A stretch of DNA of 64,000 nucleotides from Pyrinomonadaceae bacterium (lineage in GTDB: Bacteria; Acidobacteriota; Blastocatellia; Pyrinomonadales; Pyrinomonadaceae), in NCBI GenBank assembly GCA_036277115.1, contig DASUNM010000015.1, positions 222,307 through 286,306 on the forward strand, given 5' to 3'. Shown here one piece after another: positions 36,042 through 45,019 of this stretch. The notes beneath the pieces were generated by a model. The model was given only the letters and a program-made list of their open reading frames with translations, made no database searches and was not told where the DNA came from. The position numbers and the translations under genes are program-made. Positions within the stretch are counted from its first letter, which is position 1; every line of letters begins with the position of its first letter.

Positions 36042-36376
36042 AAAGCAAGGAACTCTCAAAGTTCGTCGCGCATCGCCTTAGACGCCGTTCTGGTGACACG
36101 CGCGAACTAGCTGCACAGTTAGCGCCTTTGGAAGAATTGGGCGAGTCGGGTGAGGCTAACACCGATGCCTCGCAACTCGTGGCTCGGGAAAATGGATTAA
36201 TTGTCGTCGGCGCCGCGCAAACGGAACTGGCAAAAGAGGTGGCCGCGGCTGAAGATCGAAACGGCGCTTTGGGTCTGGAACCGGTCGTCATCGTCATCGT
36301 GGGATTGCTGCTGGTTTTCATTGCGTTCATCGCCTGGCAAATATCGCAGATGCCGGCGACTAAGATCATTAACTAA
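36038..36376 (+). CDS. Small membrane protein between two CorA genes
   Basis: 112 residues from a GTG that overlaps the CorA stop (GTGA), starting [15 protein letters not shown] charged N-terminal region of about 75 residues is followed by one C-terminal transmembrane helix ([22 protein letters not shown]) and a short tail, a tail-anchored arrangement. The next CorA gene starts 19 bases after its stop. The tight coupling suggests an accessory or regulatory subunit of the transporter; I do not recognise a family. Confidence 0.7.
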   Translation: MKSKELSKFVAHRLRRRSGDTRELAAQLAPLEELGESGEANTDASQLVARENGLIVVGAAQTELAKEVAAAEDRNGALGLEPVVIVIVGLLLVFIAFIAWQISQMPATKIIN

Positions 36377-36395
36377 CCAAGAGAGAAACCCCCTG

Positions 36396-37379
36396 ATGGA
36401 AATCTATGTCTATCGCGAAGGCGCGGAACGAGTTGAATCCGGCTTCCCCGCTGAACAGCTAGCTGAGCTTCTGAAAGATGAAAAGGCCGTTACCTGGATT
36501 GATATGGAGGCGCCGACGGCAGCGGACGAGCAGCTGTTAGCAGACGTATTTCGCTTTCATCCGCTCACCCTGGAGGATTGCCGCGAGACGCGGAATTATC
36601 CGAAGGTCGAAGAGTTCCCCGGCTATCTTTATTTCATCGTGCATGGTGTGCGCGCCGACACCAGTCCCGATCATTTCAATACGATCGAACTCGATGCGTT
36701 TCTCGGGCCGAACTATGTCATCACTTATCACCACGACATGTTTCGCAGTATCAACAACGTGAAGAAGCTGGTGATGACGACGCCTATCGCGTGCCAACGC
36801 GGGCCGGCGTTTTTGTTACATCAAATCCTGGATCAGATTGTCGATTTCTATTCGCCCGTGCTCGACGATTTCGATGAACGGATAGCGAAACTCGAAGACG
36901 ACATCTTTACTTTGAGCCGGCCGAACCAGGCCATCCTCGAAGAGATTATGGATTTAAAACGTGGCGTGCTTCGTCTGCGGCGCATCTCAGCGCGGCAAAT
37001 GGAGGTGATCCTCCGCACGAGCCGAGGCGAATTTGCATTGATTCCGGGACCGATGCTGCCGTTCTATCGTGACATTCACGACCACATCATTCGTATTACC
37101 GACCTGGCTGAGAGCTATCGCGATCTAATCAGCGGCTGCCTGGACGCTTACATGTCGGTGGTCGGCAATCGCATGAACGAAATCATGAAAGTGTTGACGA
37201 TCTTTTCCGCGATCATGCTGCCACTGACGTTCATCGCCGGTGTGTACGGGATGAACTTTGAAAACATGCCTGAGCTGGCCACGCGGTTTGGCTATTTCGT
37301 AGTACTCACGATCATGGTGTTCGTCGCCATCGGCATGCTGCTTTTCTTTTGGGCCCGCGGGTGGCTTGGTCGATCGTAA
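36396..37379 (+). CDS. CorA-family magnesium/divalent cation transporter, copy 2
   Basis: 327 residues from the ATG at 36396 (MEIYVYREGAERVE); the longer frame to 36201 overlaps the small gene in another frame. It has FHPLTLEDCRETRNYPKVEEFPGYLYF, a stalk, and C-terminal helices with YGMNFENMPEL. It is clearly a paralogue of copy 1 (same motif order) but divergent in sequence. Both are in one operon with the small membrane protein, so mixed oligomers or different ion preferences are possible. Confidence 0.94.
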   Translation: MEIYVYREGAERVESGFPAEQLAELLKDEKAVTWIDMEAPTAADEQLLADVFRFHPLTLEDCRETRNYPKVEEFPGYLYFIVHGVRADTSPDHFNTIELDAFLGPNYVITYHHDMFRSINNVKKLVMTTPIACQRGPAFLLHQILDQIVDFYSPVLDDFDERIAKLEDDIFTLSRPNQAILEEIMDLKRGVLRLRRISARQMEVILRTSRGEFALIPGPMLPFYRDIHDHIIRITDLAESYRDLISGCLDAYMSVVGNRMNEIMKVLTIFSAIMLPLTFIAGVYGMNFENMPELATRFGYFVVLTIMVFVAIGMLLFFWARGWLGRS

Positions 37380-37382
37380 AGG

Positions 37383-37470
37383 CCCTCCCAGGGTGCCGAA
37401 TTTGACGCCGACTTTTCCGGGGGTCTACGCTTCGCTGCGACCCCCGGCTACTCTCTGGCAACCCTTCGGG
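37383..37470. repeat. Hairpin group related to 32690-32900
   Basis: CCCTCCCAGGGTGCC, CCGGGGGTCTACGCTTCGCT...GCGACCCCCGG and CAACCCTTCGGGTTG follow in the same order as the last three hairpins at 32690-32900. Several changes are compensatory (GAGGTC/GACCTC becomes GGGGTC/GACCCC). The rest of the 37471-37689 gap shows no gene. Confidence 0.7.
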
Positions 37471-37689
37471 TTGCGAACCTTCCTGCAAAACTAGCAGTCA
37501 GATTAACTTGCTCAGTCGGTCAGGCGTCGTGCTGTCTGACCGCTCGAGCCCGCAGGCCCGACGTCTCACTTTCGTGAATTGTCATATTTTGTTGAAGTTT
37601 CTGCTCATATTTCTTGCGGCACAACCGTTGCCAAACGAGGGTCGCGCCAACGTGTGGCGTACTGAGACTAGTTTGGAGAGACGAGATCG

Positions 37690-39645
37690 ATGAGACTGAA
37701 AGAGACCCTCAAGAAGCAATTCGCCTTAGCCCTAATGGCTTTATTCTTCGCGCCCCTGATCCCCATGGGAGTCAGGGCCGACCAGGCGAAAAACAACGGG
37801 CCGCAATCACAAGGTTCGGCAAAACGATCGAAGATCGCCCCCGATCTGGACGACGACGTCAATCGCGTCTCATCTGGCGAGAAGCCCGACAAAACTGCCC
37901 GCGTTATTGTGCAACTAAACGACCCCCAGAAGTCGACCGATACGGATCTCCAAAATAAGTTCGCCGCTCGCAAGGGTCGCTTCAAGAATGCTTATCGCAA
38001 CTTAGGATTGGTTACCGCAGATCTGCCGATGTCGCGCATTCGCGATCTGGAAAATGACGAGGACGTTGCATACATTAGCCCGGACCGCGAGGTTGTTTCC
38101 CACGGACACATCGAGACCTCAGTGGCCGCCGCTCAAGCCGACGCGCGCAGCGAGGTTACCGGTTTCTCTTCCCTCAACGGCACGGGTGTGGGCATCGCCG
38201 TCCTCGATAGTGGCATAGACGACACGCACAACCTGATTAAAGCTTCTACGGGTCGCCCCGGGGTCGCTTATTCCAAGACCTATACCGGTATCGCCGGGAA
38301 CCGAGACTACTTTGGACATGGTACTCACGTAGCTTCAATGCTAATGGGTAATCCGGGATTCAAGTCCAACTACTACGGCGGCATTGCTTACGAAGCGAAA
38401 GTCATTAGCCTGGCCGTTCTTGACGCGCAGGGCCGCGGGACTGCCAGCAATGTGATCGCGGCGATTGATTGGTGTATTGCGAACAAGGCGACCTATAACC
38501 TCCGCGTCATCAACCTGAGCCTTGGCGCGCCGCCGAAAGACAGCTACAAGAACGATCCATTGTGTCTGGCCGCCCGCCGCGCTCACAACGCCGGCATCGT
38601 CGTAGTAGCTGCTGCGGGAAACCGTGGCAAAGATTTAGATGGCGACAAGATCTACGGCGGCATCGATTCACCCGGCATTGACCCGTCGGTCATTACGGTG
38701 GGCGCCACCAACAGTTTCGGCACTGACGCAAGATACGATGACAGGATCACTTCGTACAGCTCCCGCGGGCCGACTCGCGGCTATACGAAGGATTCATCGG
38801 GCATCAAGCGTTATGACAATCTGATCAAGCCGGACATCGTCGCGCCAGGTAACAAGTTGATCGGCGCCATGTCTCCCAGCAGCAGTGGCAAATTGGCAGC
38901 GCTCGTAACCCTCTATCCGTCGCTCAAGGTCGGCAGCTCCACCGCCACAGACCAGTGCATGTACCTGAGCGGCACCTCGATGTCCGCGCCCATAGTAGCG
39001 GGCATCGCTGCCTTAATGTTGGAGGCGAATCCGAACCTCACTCCCAGCCTGGTCAAGGCCATTCTGATGTATTCAGCCCAGCCGATCGACGGCTTCAACA
39101 CACTCGAGCAAGGCGCGGGACAGGTAAACGCTGAAGGCGCAGTCAAACTCGCCAGCCTGGTCAAGTCAAATGCGAGCACTTTGTCGCAGGGAAGCGCGAT
39201 GCTCAATAGCTGGGACGAGAACGATCAGGACAACTACATTTCCAGCACTAACGAGCGCATTGATTGGGGACGCGGTATCGTCGGCGATTACTGCGTGCTG
39301 TATGGCAGCGACTTAATGACCAAGTGGCAAGGCATGTATGGGCATGGCAAAGTGATCGCCGACGCAACTTCGATAACGAATGGCGTAATCGTGCGCAACA
39401 CGACCCTAATTACCAGCGGTATCGCGCTTACTGCGGGACCGGTAACGGTCACCGGCGTTCTGTTGAGCGATGGCACCCTGTTTACCAGTGGTGTCCTGCT
39501 TAGCGACGGCGTGTTATTGAGCGATGGTGTCTTGTTGAGCGACGGCGTACTGCTCAGCGACGGTGTGCTTCTCAGTGATGGCGTGCTGCTTTCCGACGCC
39601 ATCTCAAAGGGCGATAACACGTCCGCGATGAGTCCATCCTATTGA
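37690..39645 (+). CDS. Secreted S8 subtilisin-like protease with hexapeptide-repeat tail
   Basis: 651 residues with GGAGAG before the ATG. Signal peptide to about residue 30, an inhibitor-like propeptide (about 70-135, ARVIVQLND...DVAYISPDREV), then the catalytic domain with GIAVLDSGID (Asp173), FGHGTHVAS (His210), the oxyanion region AAAGNRG, and LSGTSMSAPIVAG (Ser430). All triad residues are kept. After about residue 540 comes a low-complexity tail with repeated VLLSDG units. The enzyme is exported and probably autoprocessed; the tail could form a beta-solenoid or anchor it to the surface, which is inferred. Confidence 0.94.
   Translation: MRLKETLKKQFALALMALFFAPLIPMGVRADQAKNNGPQSQGSAKRSKIAPDLDDDVNRVSSGEKPDKTARVIVQLNDPQKSTDTDLQNKFAARKGRFKNAYRNLGLVTADLPMSRIRDLENDEDVAYISPDREVVSHGHIETSVAAAQADARSEVTGFSSLNGTGVGIAVLDSGIDDTHNLIKASTGRPGVAYSKTYTGIAGNRDYFGHGTHVASMLMGNPGFKSNYYGGIAYEAKVISLAVLDAQGRGTASNVIAAIDWCIANKATYNLRVINLSLGAPPKDSYKNDPLCLAARRAHNAGIVVVAAAGNRGKDLDGDKIYGGIDSPGIDPSVITVGATNSFGTDARYDDRITSYSSRGPTRGYTKDSSGIKRYDNLIKPDIVAPGNKLIGAMSPSSSGKLAALVTLYPSLKVGSSTATDQCMYLSGTSMSAPIVAGIAALMLEANPNLTPSLVKAILMYSAQPIDGFNTLEQGAGQVNAEGAVKLASLVKSNASTLSQGSAMLNSWDENDQDNYISSTNERIDWGRGIVGDYCVLYGSDLMTKWQGMYGHGKVIADATSITNGVIVRNTTLITSGIALTAGPVTVTGVLLSDGTLFTSGVLLSDGVLLSDGVLLSDGVLLSDGVLLSDGVLLSDAISKGDNTSAMSPSY
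39493..39600 (+). repeat. Six tandem 18-bp units encoding VLLSDG (last VLLSDA)
   Basis: Six consecutive hexapeptide units, with another VLLSDG just upstream. The protein sequence is nearly invariant while Leu, Ser and Val codons vary from unit to unit (GTC, GTG, GTA; AGC, AGT, TCC), so the peptide, rather than the DNA, has been conserved. Confidence 0.85.
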
Positions 39646-39674
39646 TTTGGGCTGCTACTGGAGGAGAACACACC

Positions 39675-40574
39675 ATGTATAGACAGACTGCCCAAGCCCA
39701 AATCATGCCCCCGCCCGTGCCGACGATGTCAGGCTGGGCGCAACAGGTAATCACCCAGAGACTTACAGACGAGTGTCAATCGGAAGTACTCGAATTTCTG
39801 GCGCGACGCCCGCTGCACACAGTTACGCTCGTGGGAATCATCAGAGACAATGGCCTTGTCAGTGCATTTAACCGCGGCAATTTCTACGCTTGCCGCAACC
39901 GCGCGGGCGAACTTGAAGGGGTCGCGCTGATTGGCCATGCGACGCTGATGGAGACGCGCACCGAGCGCGCGCTTCAGGCTTTTGCGGAAATCGCGCAGAA
40001 GTGCACGACCGCTCGCATGATCATGGGCGAGCAAGAGCGCATCGAGGAGTTCTGGAACTGTTACTCCAATGACGGACAGACAATGCGCCGCGCCTGCCGC
40101 GAGCTGTTGTTTGAGCTGCGCTGGCCCATCGAAGTCCGCAAGCCCTCAGAGGGACTGCGACTGGCGACCCCAGAAGATCTGGAACTAATTCTGCCGGTGC
40201 ATGCGGAAATGGCGTTTGATGAAAGTGGCGTCAATCCCCTCGAAGTCGATCCCGTCGGTTTTCGCGAACGATGTCTGCGGCGGATCGAGCAGGGCCGGAC
40301 GTGGGTCTGGATCGAGTCCGGGAAACTTATCTTCAAGACCGATATCGTCTCGTATACAGAATCAGTCGTTTATCTTGAAGGTGTCTGGACCGCGCCCGAA
40401 CATCGCGGCAAAGGCTACGGTTTGAATTGCATGTCTGAGCTGGGACATCTTCTGCTGCAGCGCGTAGATTCCATTTGCGTTCTCGTAAACGAGCAGAACA
40501 TTGCCGCCCATGACTTCTACAAACGATCAGGCTTCAAATTCCAATCCGTTTACGACACGATTTTTCTCGCCTAA
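39675..40574 (+). CDS. GNAT-family N-acetyltransferase (with DUF4081-like N-terminal domain)
   Basis: 299 residues from the ATG at 39675, which has GGAGGAG nine bases upstream; the frame opens at 39642. The N-terminal half (FLARRPLHTVTLVGIIRDNG...) matches the DUF4081-type domain. The C-terminal half is a GNAT fold with VYLEGVWTAPEHRGKGYGLNCMSEL (acetyl-CoA loop RGKGYG) and LVNEQNIAAHDFYKRSGF. It should acetylate an amine with acetyl-CoA in the cytoplasm; the substrate is unknown. It follows the protease by 29 bases and may be cotranscribed. Confidence 0.87.
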   Translation: MYRQTAQAQIMPPPVPTMSGWAQQVITQRLTDECQSEVLEFLARRPLHTVTLVGIIRDNGLVSAFNRGNFYACRNRAGELEGVALIGHATLMETRTERALQAFAEIAQKCTTARMIMGEQERIEEFWNCYSNDGQTMRRACRELLFELRWPIEVRKPSEGLRLATPEDLELILPVHAEMAFDESGVNPLEVDPVGFRERCLRRIEQGRTWVWIESGKLIFKTDIVSYTESVVYLEGVWTAPEHRGKGYGLNCMSELGHLLLQRVDSICVLVNEQNIAAHDFYKRSGFKFQSVYDTIFLA

Positions 40575-40593
40575 TCCGACTCACCTATTCCGC

Positions 40594-41214
40594 TCACCGG
40601 ACGATTAATAAATAAGTCGAAACAAGTAGAGCATTGGCGATGAGGGCGTAAACTCCTGCGAGCACGTCGTCGGCCATGATTCCCAATCCAGATTCCAGCC
40701 CCTCGAGGCGGCGAATCGGATAAGGCTTCCAAATGTCGAACAGACGAAACAAGAGGAACGCCGACAGGATGCTCCACCAAGTGTGCAGCCAAAACGGGCC
40801 TGACAGGAGGGCGATCATTTGGCCGGCGACTTCATCGATGACGACTATCGACGGATCCTTCCGCTGAATTACTTTTTCGGTGCGGGTCGCGGCCCAGATG
40901 CCCAGCATCGTTGTCGCAAACGTCAGCAGCAGCATGAACGCTAACTGCGGCGTGAACACGTAAAGCAGACTCGCCCCTGTTCGTTGCGCATTCGCTTCAA
41001 GCACTCCATAAAACCAACCCGAAACACTTAGATACAGACCAGCACCTACCAAAGCTCCCAGAGTGCCCGGCGCCACCGGCAAGTACCCGACGCCGCAAGT
41101 GGCAATTGCGAGGGCAACGTAATCGCTCGCTGAGCGTCGTTTCGGCGCGGGAACTTCTGCCGCCGGAACAACGACATCGGGATTGAACTCATCACTGGAT
41201 TCTTTGATTGGCAT
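40594..41214 (-). CDS. pgpA: Phosphatidylglycerophosphatase A (PgpA)
   Basis: Removes the phosphate from phosphatidylglycerophosphate to give phosphatidylglycerol in the inner membrane. 206 residues with about four membrane helices. Family motifs are GYLPVAPGTLGAL, VVIDEVAGQMIAL and FLLFRLFDIWKPYPI, followed by GIMADDVLAG. The first 30 residues are a polar extension. It is convergent with the GNAT gene and divergent from the receptor gene. Confidence 0.93.
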   Translation of the reverse strand: MPIKESSDEFNPDVVVPAAEVPAPKRRSASDYVALAIATCGVGYLPVAPGTLGALVGAGLYLSVSGWFYGVLEANAQRTGASLLYVFTPQLAFMLLLTFATTMLGIWAATRTEKVIQRKDPSIVVIDEVAGQMIALLSGPFWLHTWWSILSAFLLFRLFDIWKPYPIRRLEGLESGLGIMADDVLAGVYALIANALLVSTYLLIVR

Positions 41215-41259
41215 GCGTGGGTGGTGTCACGGACTTCAGATTTGTGGTTTCAACTAGTT

Positions 41260-41331
41260 GCACAGACTTTCAGTGTGTGATTTCAACAAAAGCCTCTCTT
41301 AGGCTTGGAACACAGACTGAAGTCTGTGCCA
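41260..41331. repeat. Palindromic repeat, CAGAC-TTCAGTCTG family, copy 2
   Basis: GCACAGACTTTCAGTGTGTG, an inner AGCCTCTCTTAGGCTT hairpin and CACAGACTGAAGTCTGTGCC. It matches 8717-8773 in outline and lies upstream of the receptor gene. Confidence 0.6.
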
Positions 41332-41495
41332 CTTCCCACCGGTTCGCTAATTGCTTTCGATTGCGGCTTAGGCCTATGCTGTCAACGTCCTCCCCTTTAC
41401 CAACCGCGTTTCGTCAGCCCGCAATGCTGCATCGAATACTTCCGAGTCTTTTATCAGACAAGTTCTTGAAGTGTCGAGTGCCATCAAACTACGAC

Positions 41496-44048
41496 ATGTG
41501 GATAAATCATTTAGCGGCAAGTCGGTCAAAGCTGATTTCGCTACGCATCGTAGTCTGCTTGATGATGGTTCTGAGCTTGCCTTACGCGGCTCGCGTCACC
41601 GCTAATCCAAAGCCCGCGTGGCAACCGTCTGGTCGGATTCGCGGAGTCACTCTCGCTGTCACCGGCGATCGGCGTGAGCGTTTACCGCGCGTCGTGCTCG
41701 TACTCACGGGCCCGGCACTCGGCGATAACAAACTGGCAATCATCAGCGACGATCAGGGCGAGTATTCATTCAATCGCCTGGCGGCCGGAGATTATACGCT
41801 GGTCGCGACTCATGCGGGCTTTGAACGATCGGAACAGAAAATAACCCTGGCGATCGACGCGACAGTCGATCTCGATGTGTCCTTGCAGCCCAGCACCGTT
41901 CAGGTAATTGTCGATGTTGCACCCGAACCGGACCGCATCAACACCACCGACACCACCGTCGCCGGACAGTTATCGGCCACGAAGCTGCGCGACGTGCCAC
42001 TGGTGAACGAAAAGTTCCAGGACGCGCTGCCGCTGCTTCCGGGAGTGACGCGAAGTCCCGACGGCGCTCTCAACATTAAGGGGACGCGACCCGACCAAAG
42101 CGGCACGCTGGTCTCGAGCTTGAACGTTAGCGATCCCGTGACCGGCGATGCCGCAATCGACCTGCCGCTCGAAGCCGTCGAATCGGTGCAGGTTTTCTCA
42201 AATCCGTTTTCCGCTGAGTACGGCCGATTCACCGGCGCGGTTACCGCGATCGAGACTCGCTCCGGGAGCAACCGTTGGCGATATCTTGTGACGAACGTGC
42301 TGATGCGTCCGCGCATTCGCGACGGCAAGATTTACGGCGTCCAGTCCGCGACGCCCCGGATAGCTGTCGGCGGTCCAATCAAGAAAGACAAAATTTTCTT
42401 CTTCCAGAGTTTTGAATATCGCTTCGTGCGATCCGAAGTGACGAGCCTGCCACCCGCCCAGCGCGACAGCAAGCTAGAAAGCTTTGATTCGTTTACGCGT
42501 TTTGATTTCAATCTCAACGACTCAAACCGTCTGGCCGTGAGCTTTTCGCTCTTCCCGCAGAAACGGGACGGCATTAACCTGAATACATTCACGCCGCTCG
42601 ACACCGCGGCGAACCTGCACCAACGCGGATGGTTCTTCGCCGTTAATGAACAGGCCACTTTCGCGAAGGGCGCTCTGCTCCAATCAAGTTTTAGTCTGAA
42701 ACAGTTTGACCTCGATGTCTTTGGAAACAGCGGCGGGCCCTTTGTGATCTCGCCGGAGCGACGTTCGGGCGGTTGGTTCAATCGGCAGGGCCGCGAGAGC
42801 CGTCGGGCCGAATGGCTCGAGACGTTGTCTCTGCCGGAAAAGAAGTATTACGGCAAACACGATCTTAGATTCGGTATCAACGTCAGCCATACGACGTTCG
42901 ACGGCAGCGATGTGTCGGCGCCGGTTCGCATTGTCCGCCGCGATGGCACCCTCAGTCAGCTCATCACTTTTGCTGGTGCGGGTGCCTTAGAACGAAACAA
43001 CACTGAGCTGGCCGCTTTCGCGCAGGAGACGTGGCATGCACACCAGAGGTTAACGATTGATCTTGGCTTGCGCTGGGACAGGGACAGCATCAGCAAGAAC
43101 AACAACTTTGCCCCGCGACTCGGGTTCGCTTTACTGCCGTTTGCGAATGAGCGGACGGTGATTCGCGGCGGAGTCGGTCTGTTTTACGACAAGATTCCGA
43201 TCAACGTCGGCATCTTTCAGCAATATCAACAACGAGTGGTGACGACGTTTGCCCCAACCCTCGCCGTGATCATTGATGGCCCGCGGACATTCAGTCACGT
43301 CGTCGACCCCAGCGGTCTGCGGAACCCCTACAGCGTTGCTGGCACTCTTCAGATCGATCACGAAATCAAAAGACTGCTTCTCAGATTTGGTTTTGAAGAA
43401 CGACGTACCCGGCGCGATTTCATTCTTGATCCGACAGCTGATGGCCGGCTGCTGCTGAGAAATGATGGCGAAGCGCGTTATCGCGAATTTCAGGTGACTG
43501 GTCGGTTTCGCTTACAGGAGCGAAGGCATCTGTATCTCGCCTATGTACATTCGCGCGCGACGGGCGATCTCAACCCATTCAATAACTACTTCGGCAACAT
43601 TCGCAATCCTGTGATTCGCGCGAACGAACGCTCGCTGCAACCGTTCGACGCGCCGAACCGGCTGCTCTTCTGGGGCGACATTGGCCTGCCGAAACAGATC
43701 ACGGTTTCGCCCGTAATGGACTGGCACACGGGCTTTCCCTTTTCGTTGGTCGATGAGAATCAAAACTTTGTGGGCGCGCGCAATCGCGCCGGTCGCTATC
43801 CGAACTTTTTTGCGCTCGATCTTCAGATTACGAAGGGGCTGACCCCACGAGTCCCGAATTGGGGATTCATTCCCGCGCAGTTTCGCGGCCGGAAGTTTCC
43901 TGGACGCTTCGGCATAAAACTGTTCAATCTCACCAACCACTGGAACCCGCGCGATTTCCAAAACAATATTCACGCGCCAGATTTCGGTTCGTTCTACAAC
44001 AGTCCGCGCCGGGGTATCAGATTGAAGTTTGAGTTCGTGAAGTTTTAG
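41496..44048 (+). CDS. Oar-like TonB-dependent receptor with carboxypeptidase-regulatory domain
   Basis: About 850 residues from the ATG at 41496 (MWINHLAASRSKLISLRIVVCLMMVLSLPY), which carries a signal-like segment; the frame is open from 41208 with repeat-derived codons. A CarboxypepD_reg-like domain (DDQGEYSFNRLAAGDYTLVATHAGF) is followed by a plug (ALPLLPGVTRSPDGALNIKG; VESVQVFSNPFSAEYGRFTG) and a long outer-membrane beta barrel ending in a phenylalanine (KFEFVKF). It sits in the outer membrane. These receptors handle peptides, glycans or metal complexes; the ligand here is unknown. A gene for a TonB C-terminal protein lies convergently next to it. Confidence 0.87.
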   Translation: MWINHLAASRSKLISLRIVVCLMMVLSLPYAARVTANPKPAWQPSGRIRGVTLAVTGDRRERLPRVVLVLTGPALGDNKLAIISDDQGEYSFNRLAAGDYTLVATHAGFERSEQKITLAIDATVDLDVSLQPSTVQVIVDVAPEPDRINTTDTTVAGQLSATKLRDVPLVNEKFQDALPLLPGVTRSPDGALNIKGTRPDQSGTLVSSLNVSDPVTGDAAIDLPLEAVESVQVFSNPFSAEYGRFTGAVTAIETRSGSNRWRYLVTNVLMRPRIRDGKIYGVQSATPRIAVGGPIKKDKIFFFQSFEYRFVRSEVTSLPPAQRDSKLESFDSFTRFDFNLNDSNRLAVSFSLFPQKRDGINLNTFTPLDTAANLHQRGWFFAVNEQATFAKGALLQSSFSLKQFDLDVFGNSGGPFVISPERRSGGWFNRQGRESRRAEWLETLSLPEKKYYGKHDLRFGINVSHTTFDGSDVSAPVRIVRRDGTLSQLITFAGAGALERNNTELAAFAQETWHAHQRLTIDLGLRWDRDSISKNNNFAPRLGFALLPFANERTVIRGGVGLFYDKIPINVGIFQQYQQRVVTTFAPTLAVIIDGPRTFSHVVDPSGLRNPYSVAGTLQIDHEIKRLLLRFGFEERRTRRDFILDPTADGRLLLRNDGEARYREFQVTGRFRLQERRHLYLAYVHSRATGDLNPFNNYFGNIRNPVIRANERSLQPFDAPNRLLFWGDIGLPKQITVSPVMDWHTGFPFSLVDENQNFVGARNRAGRYPNFFALDLQITKGLTPRVPNWGFIPAQFRGRKFPGRFGIKLFNLTNHWNPRDFQNNIHAPDFGSFYNSPRRGIRLKFEFVKF

Positions 44049-44065
44049 ACGGAGTTGATGGCGAA

Positions 44066-45016
44066 CTAATAGAGGTTGAAGTTGTATTCGAGCTGCATCC
44101 ACATCGAAACCGGCTGCCCGTCCTTGGTGGCCGGCGTAAATCGTATCTGACGCGCGGCGTCGATAGCCCGTACCGTTAAACCGTGAGGTAGTTTTCTGAT
44201 AACCCAGAGGTTCGTTACCTTGCCGTCTTTTGAAAAGACACAGCGCAAAACGACCGTTCCAGTGGTCAAAAACTTTCTCGCGCTTTCGGTGTATGACGGT
44301 TCAGGTTTGGACAGCACGCGTGCCCTTGTGGTGACTTCGCTGCTTCTAAATACTTTCTCGTCGGTGAGGTCGTTTGGGTGCCGAACCCGCGTGCCGGGCG
44401 TGCCCGGCTCAACGCTGTCAATCGGCAACCGTCCCGGCACATCCTTCGCGACGGCGAATGATTGAAAGAACGGTTCTTGCTCCCAGGTCGCTCCGATCGA
44501 ATTCATCGCCAATAAAACATAAAGACGCGACTCAGTAACATAAAACTGCGCCGTCCCGGTTGCGCTTCCGATCGTGAGGGTGTACTCGCGGCCCGGCAAC
44601 GGCTTCGGTGCCAACTCTTTGACATAGGCCATCCCGGCTGTTGCTCGCCGGTCGTCAGGAAGTTTATCTCGTTCGCTTTTCAGCAAACCATCCCAAATGA
44701 CGTCAGCGCTGGAATCAAGGTAGGTGTCCGTGATGAGGGGCTCGGCGCCGGAACCAGCGGCGAGTTCTAACACCCAAAGTCGGTACGTCGCGCCGTTCGG
44801 CGCAGAAGCTTGATAGGACTTTACCTTGATGTCGAGGTCACCGAAGTTACTCTTCAACTTCGTGTAACTTTCTTCCTTAGGCCGATGAGGCATCAAGACC
44901 TGGAAGTAATCCCGAGGAGAAGAGACTTTAACCCAGAAGTCTGGCGCCTGCGCTCGGGTGGCGTACGCAGTGCCCAATACGAGAAGCGACAACACTGCAC
45001 TTAGAAGGTGCTTCAT
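44066..45016 (-). CDS. Secreted protein with TonB C-terminal domain
   Basis: 316 residues with a signal peptide (to about residue 23, TRAQA). The middle is a domain resembling the beta-rich YVLLAMN-type lipoprotein folds. The C-terminus (about 235-316) is a TonB_C domain: KPEPSYTESARKFLTTGTVVLRCVF, RAIDAARQIRFTPATKDGQPV. There is no N-terminal membrane anchor of the usual TonB kind, so it probably does not transmit force itself but may bind the receptor. It starts 3 bases after the rimO stop and converges on the receptor gene. Confidence 0.8.
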   Translation of the reverse strand: MKHLLSAVLSLLVLGTAYATRAQAPDFWVKVSSPRDYFQVLMPHRPKEESYTKLKSNFGDLDIKVKSYQASAPNGATYRLWVLELAAGSGAEPLITDTYLDSSADVIWDGLLKSERDKLPDDRRATAGMAYVKELAPKPLPGREYTLTIGSATGTAQFYVTESRLYVLLAMNSIGATWEQEPFFQSFAVAKDVPGRLPIDSVEPGTPGTRVRHPNDLTDEKVFRSSEVTTRARVLSKPEPSYTESARKFLTTGTVVLRCVFSKDGKVTNLWVIRKLPHGLTVRAIDAARQIRFTPATKDGQPVSMWMQLEYNFNLY

Positions 45017-45019
45017 TGA

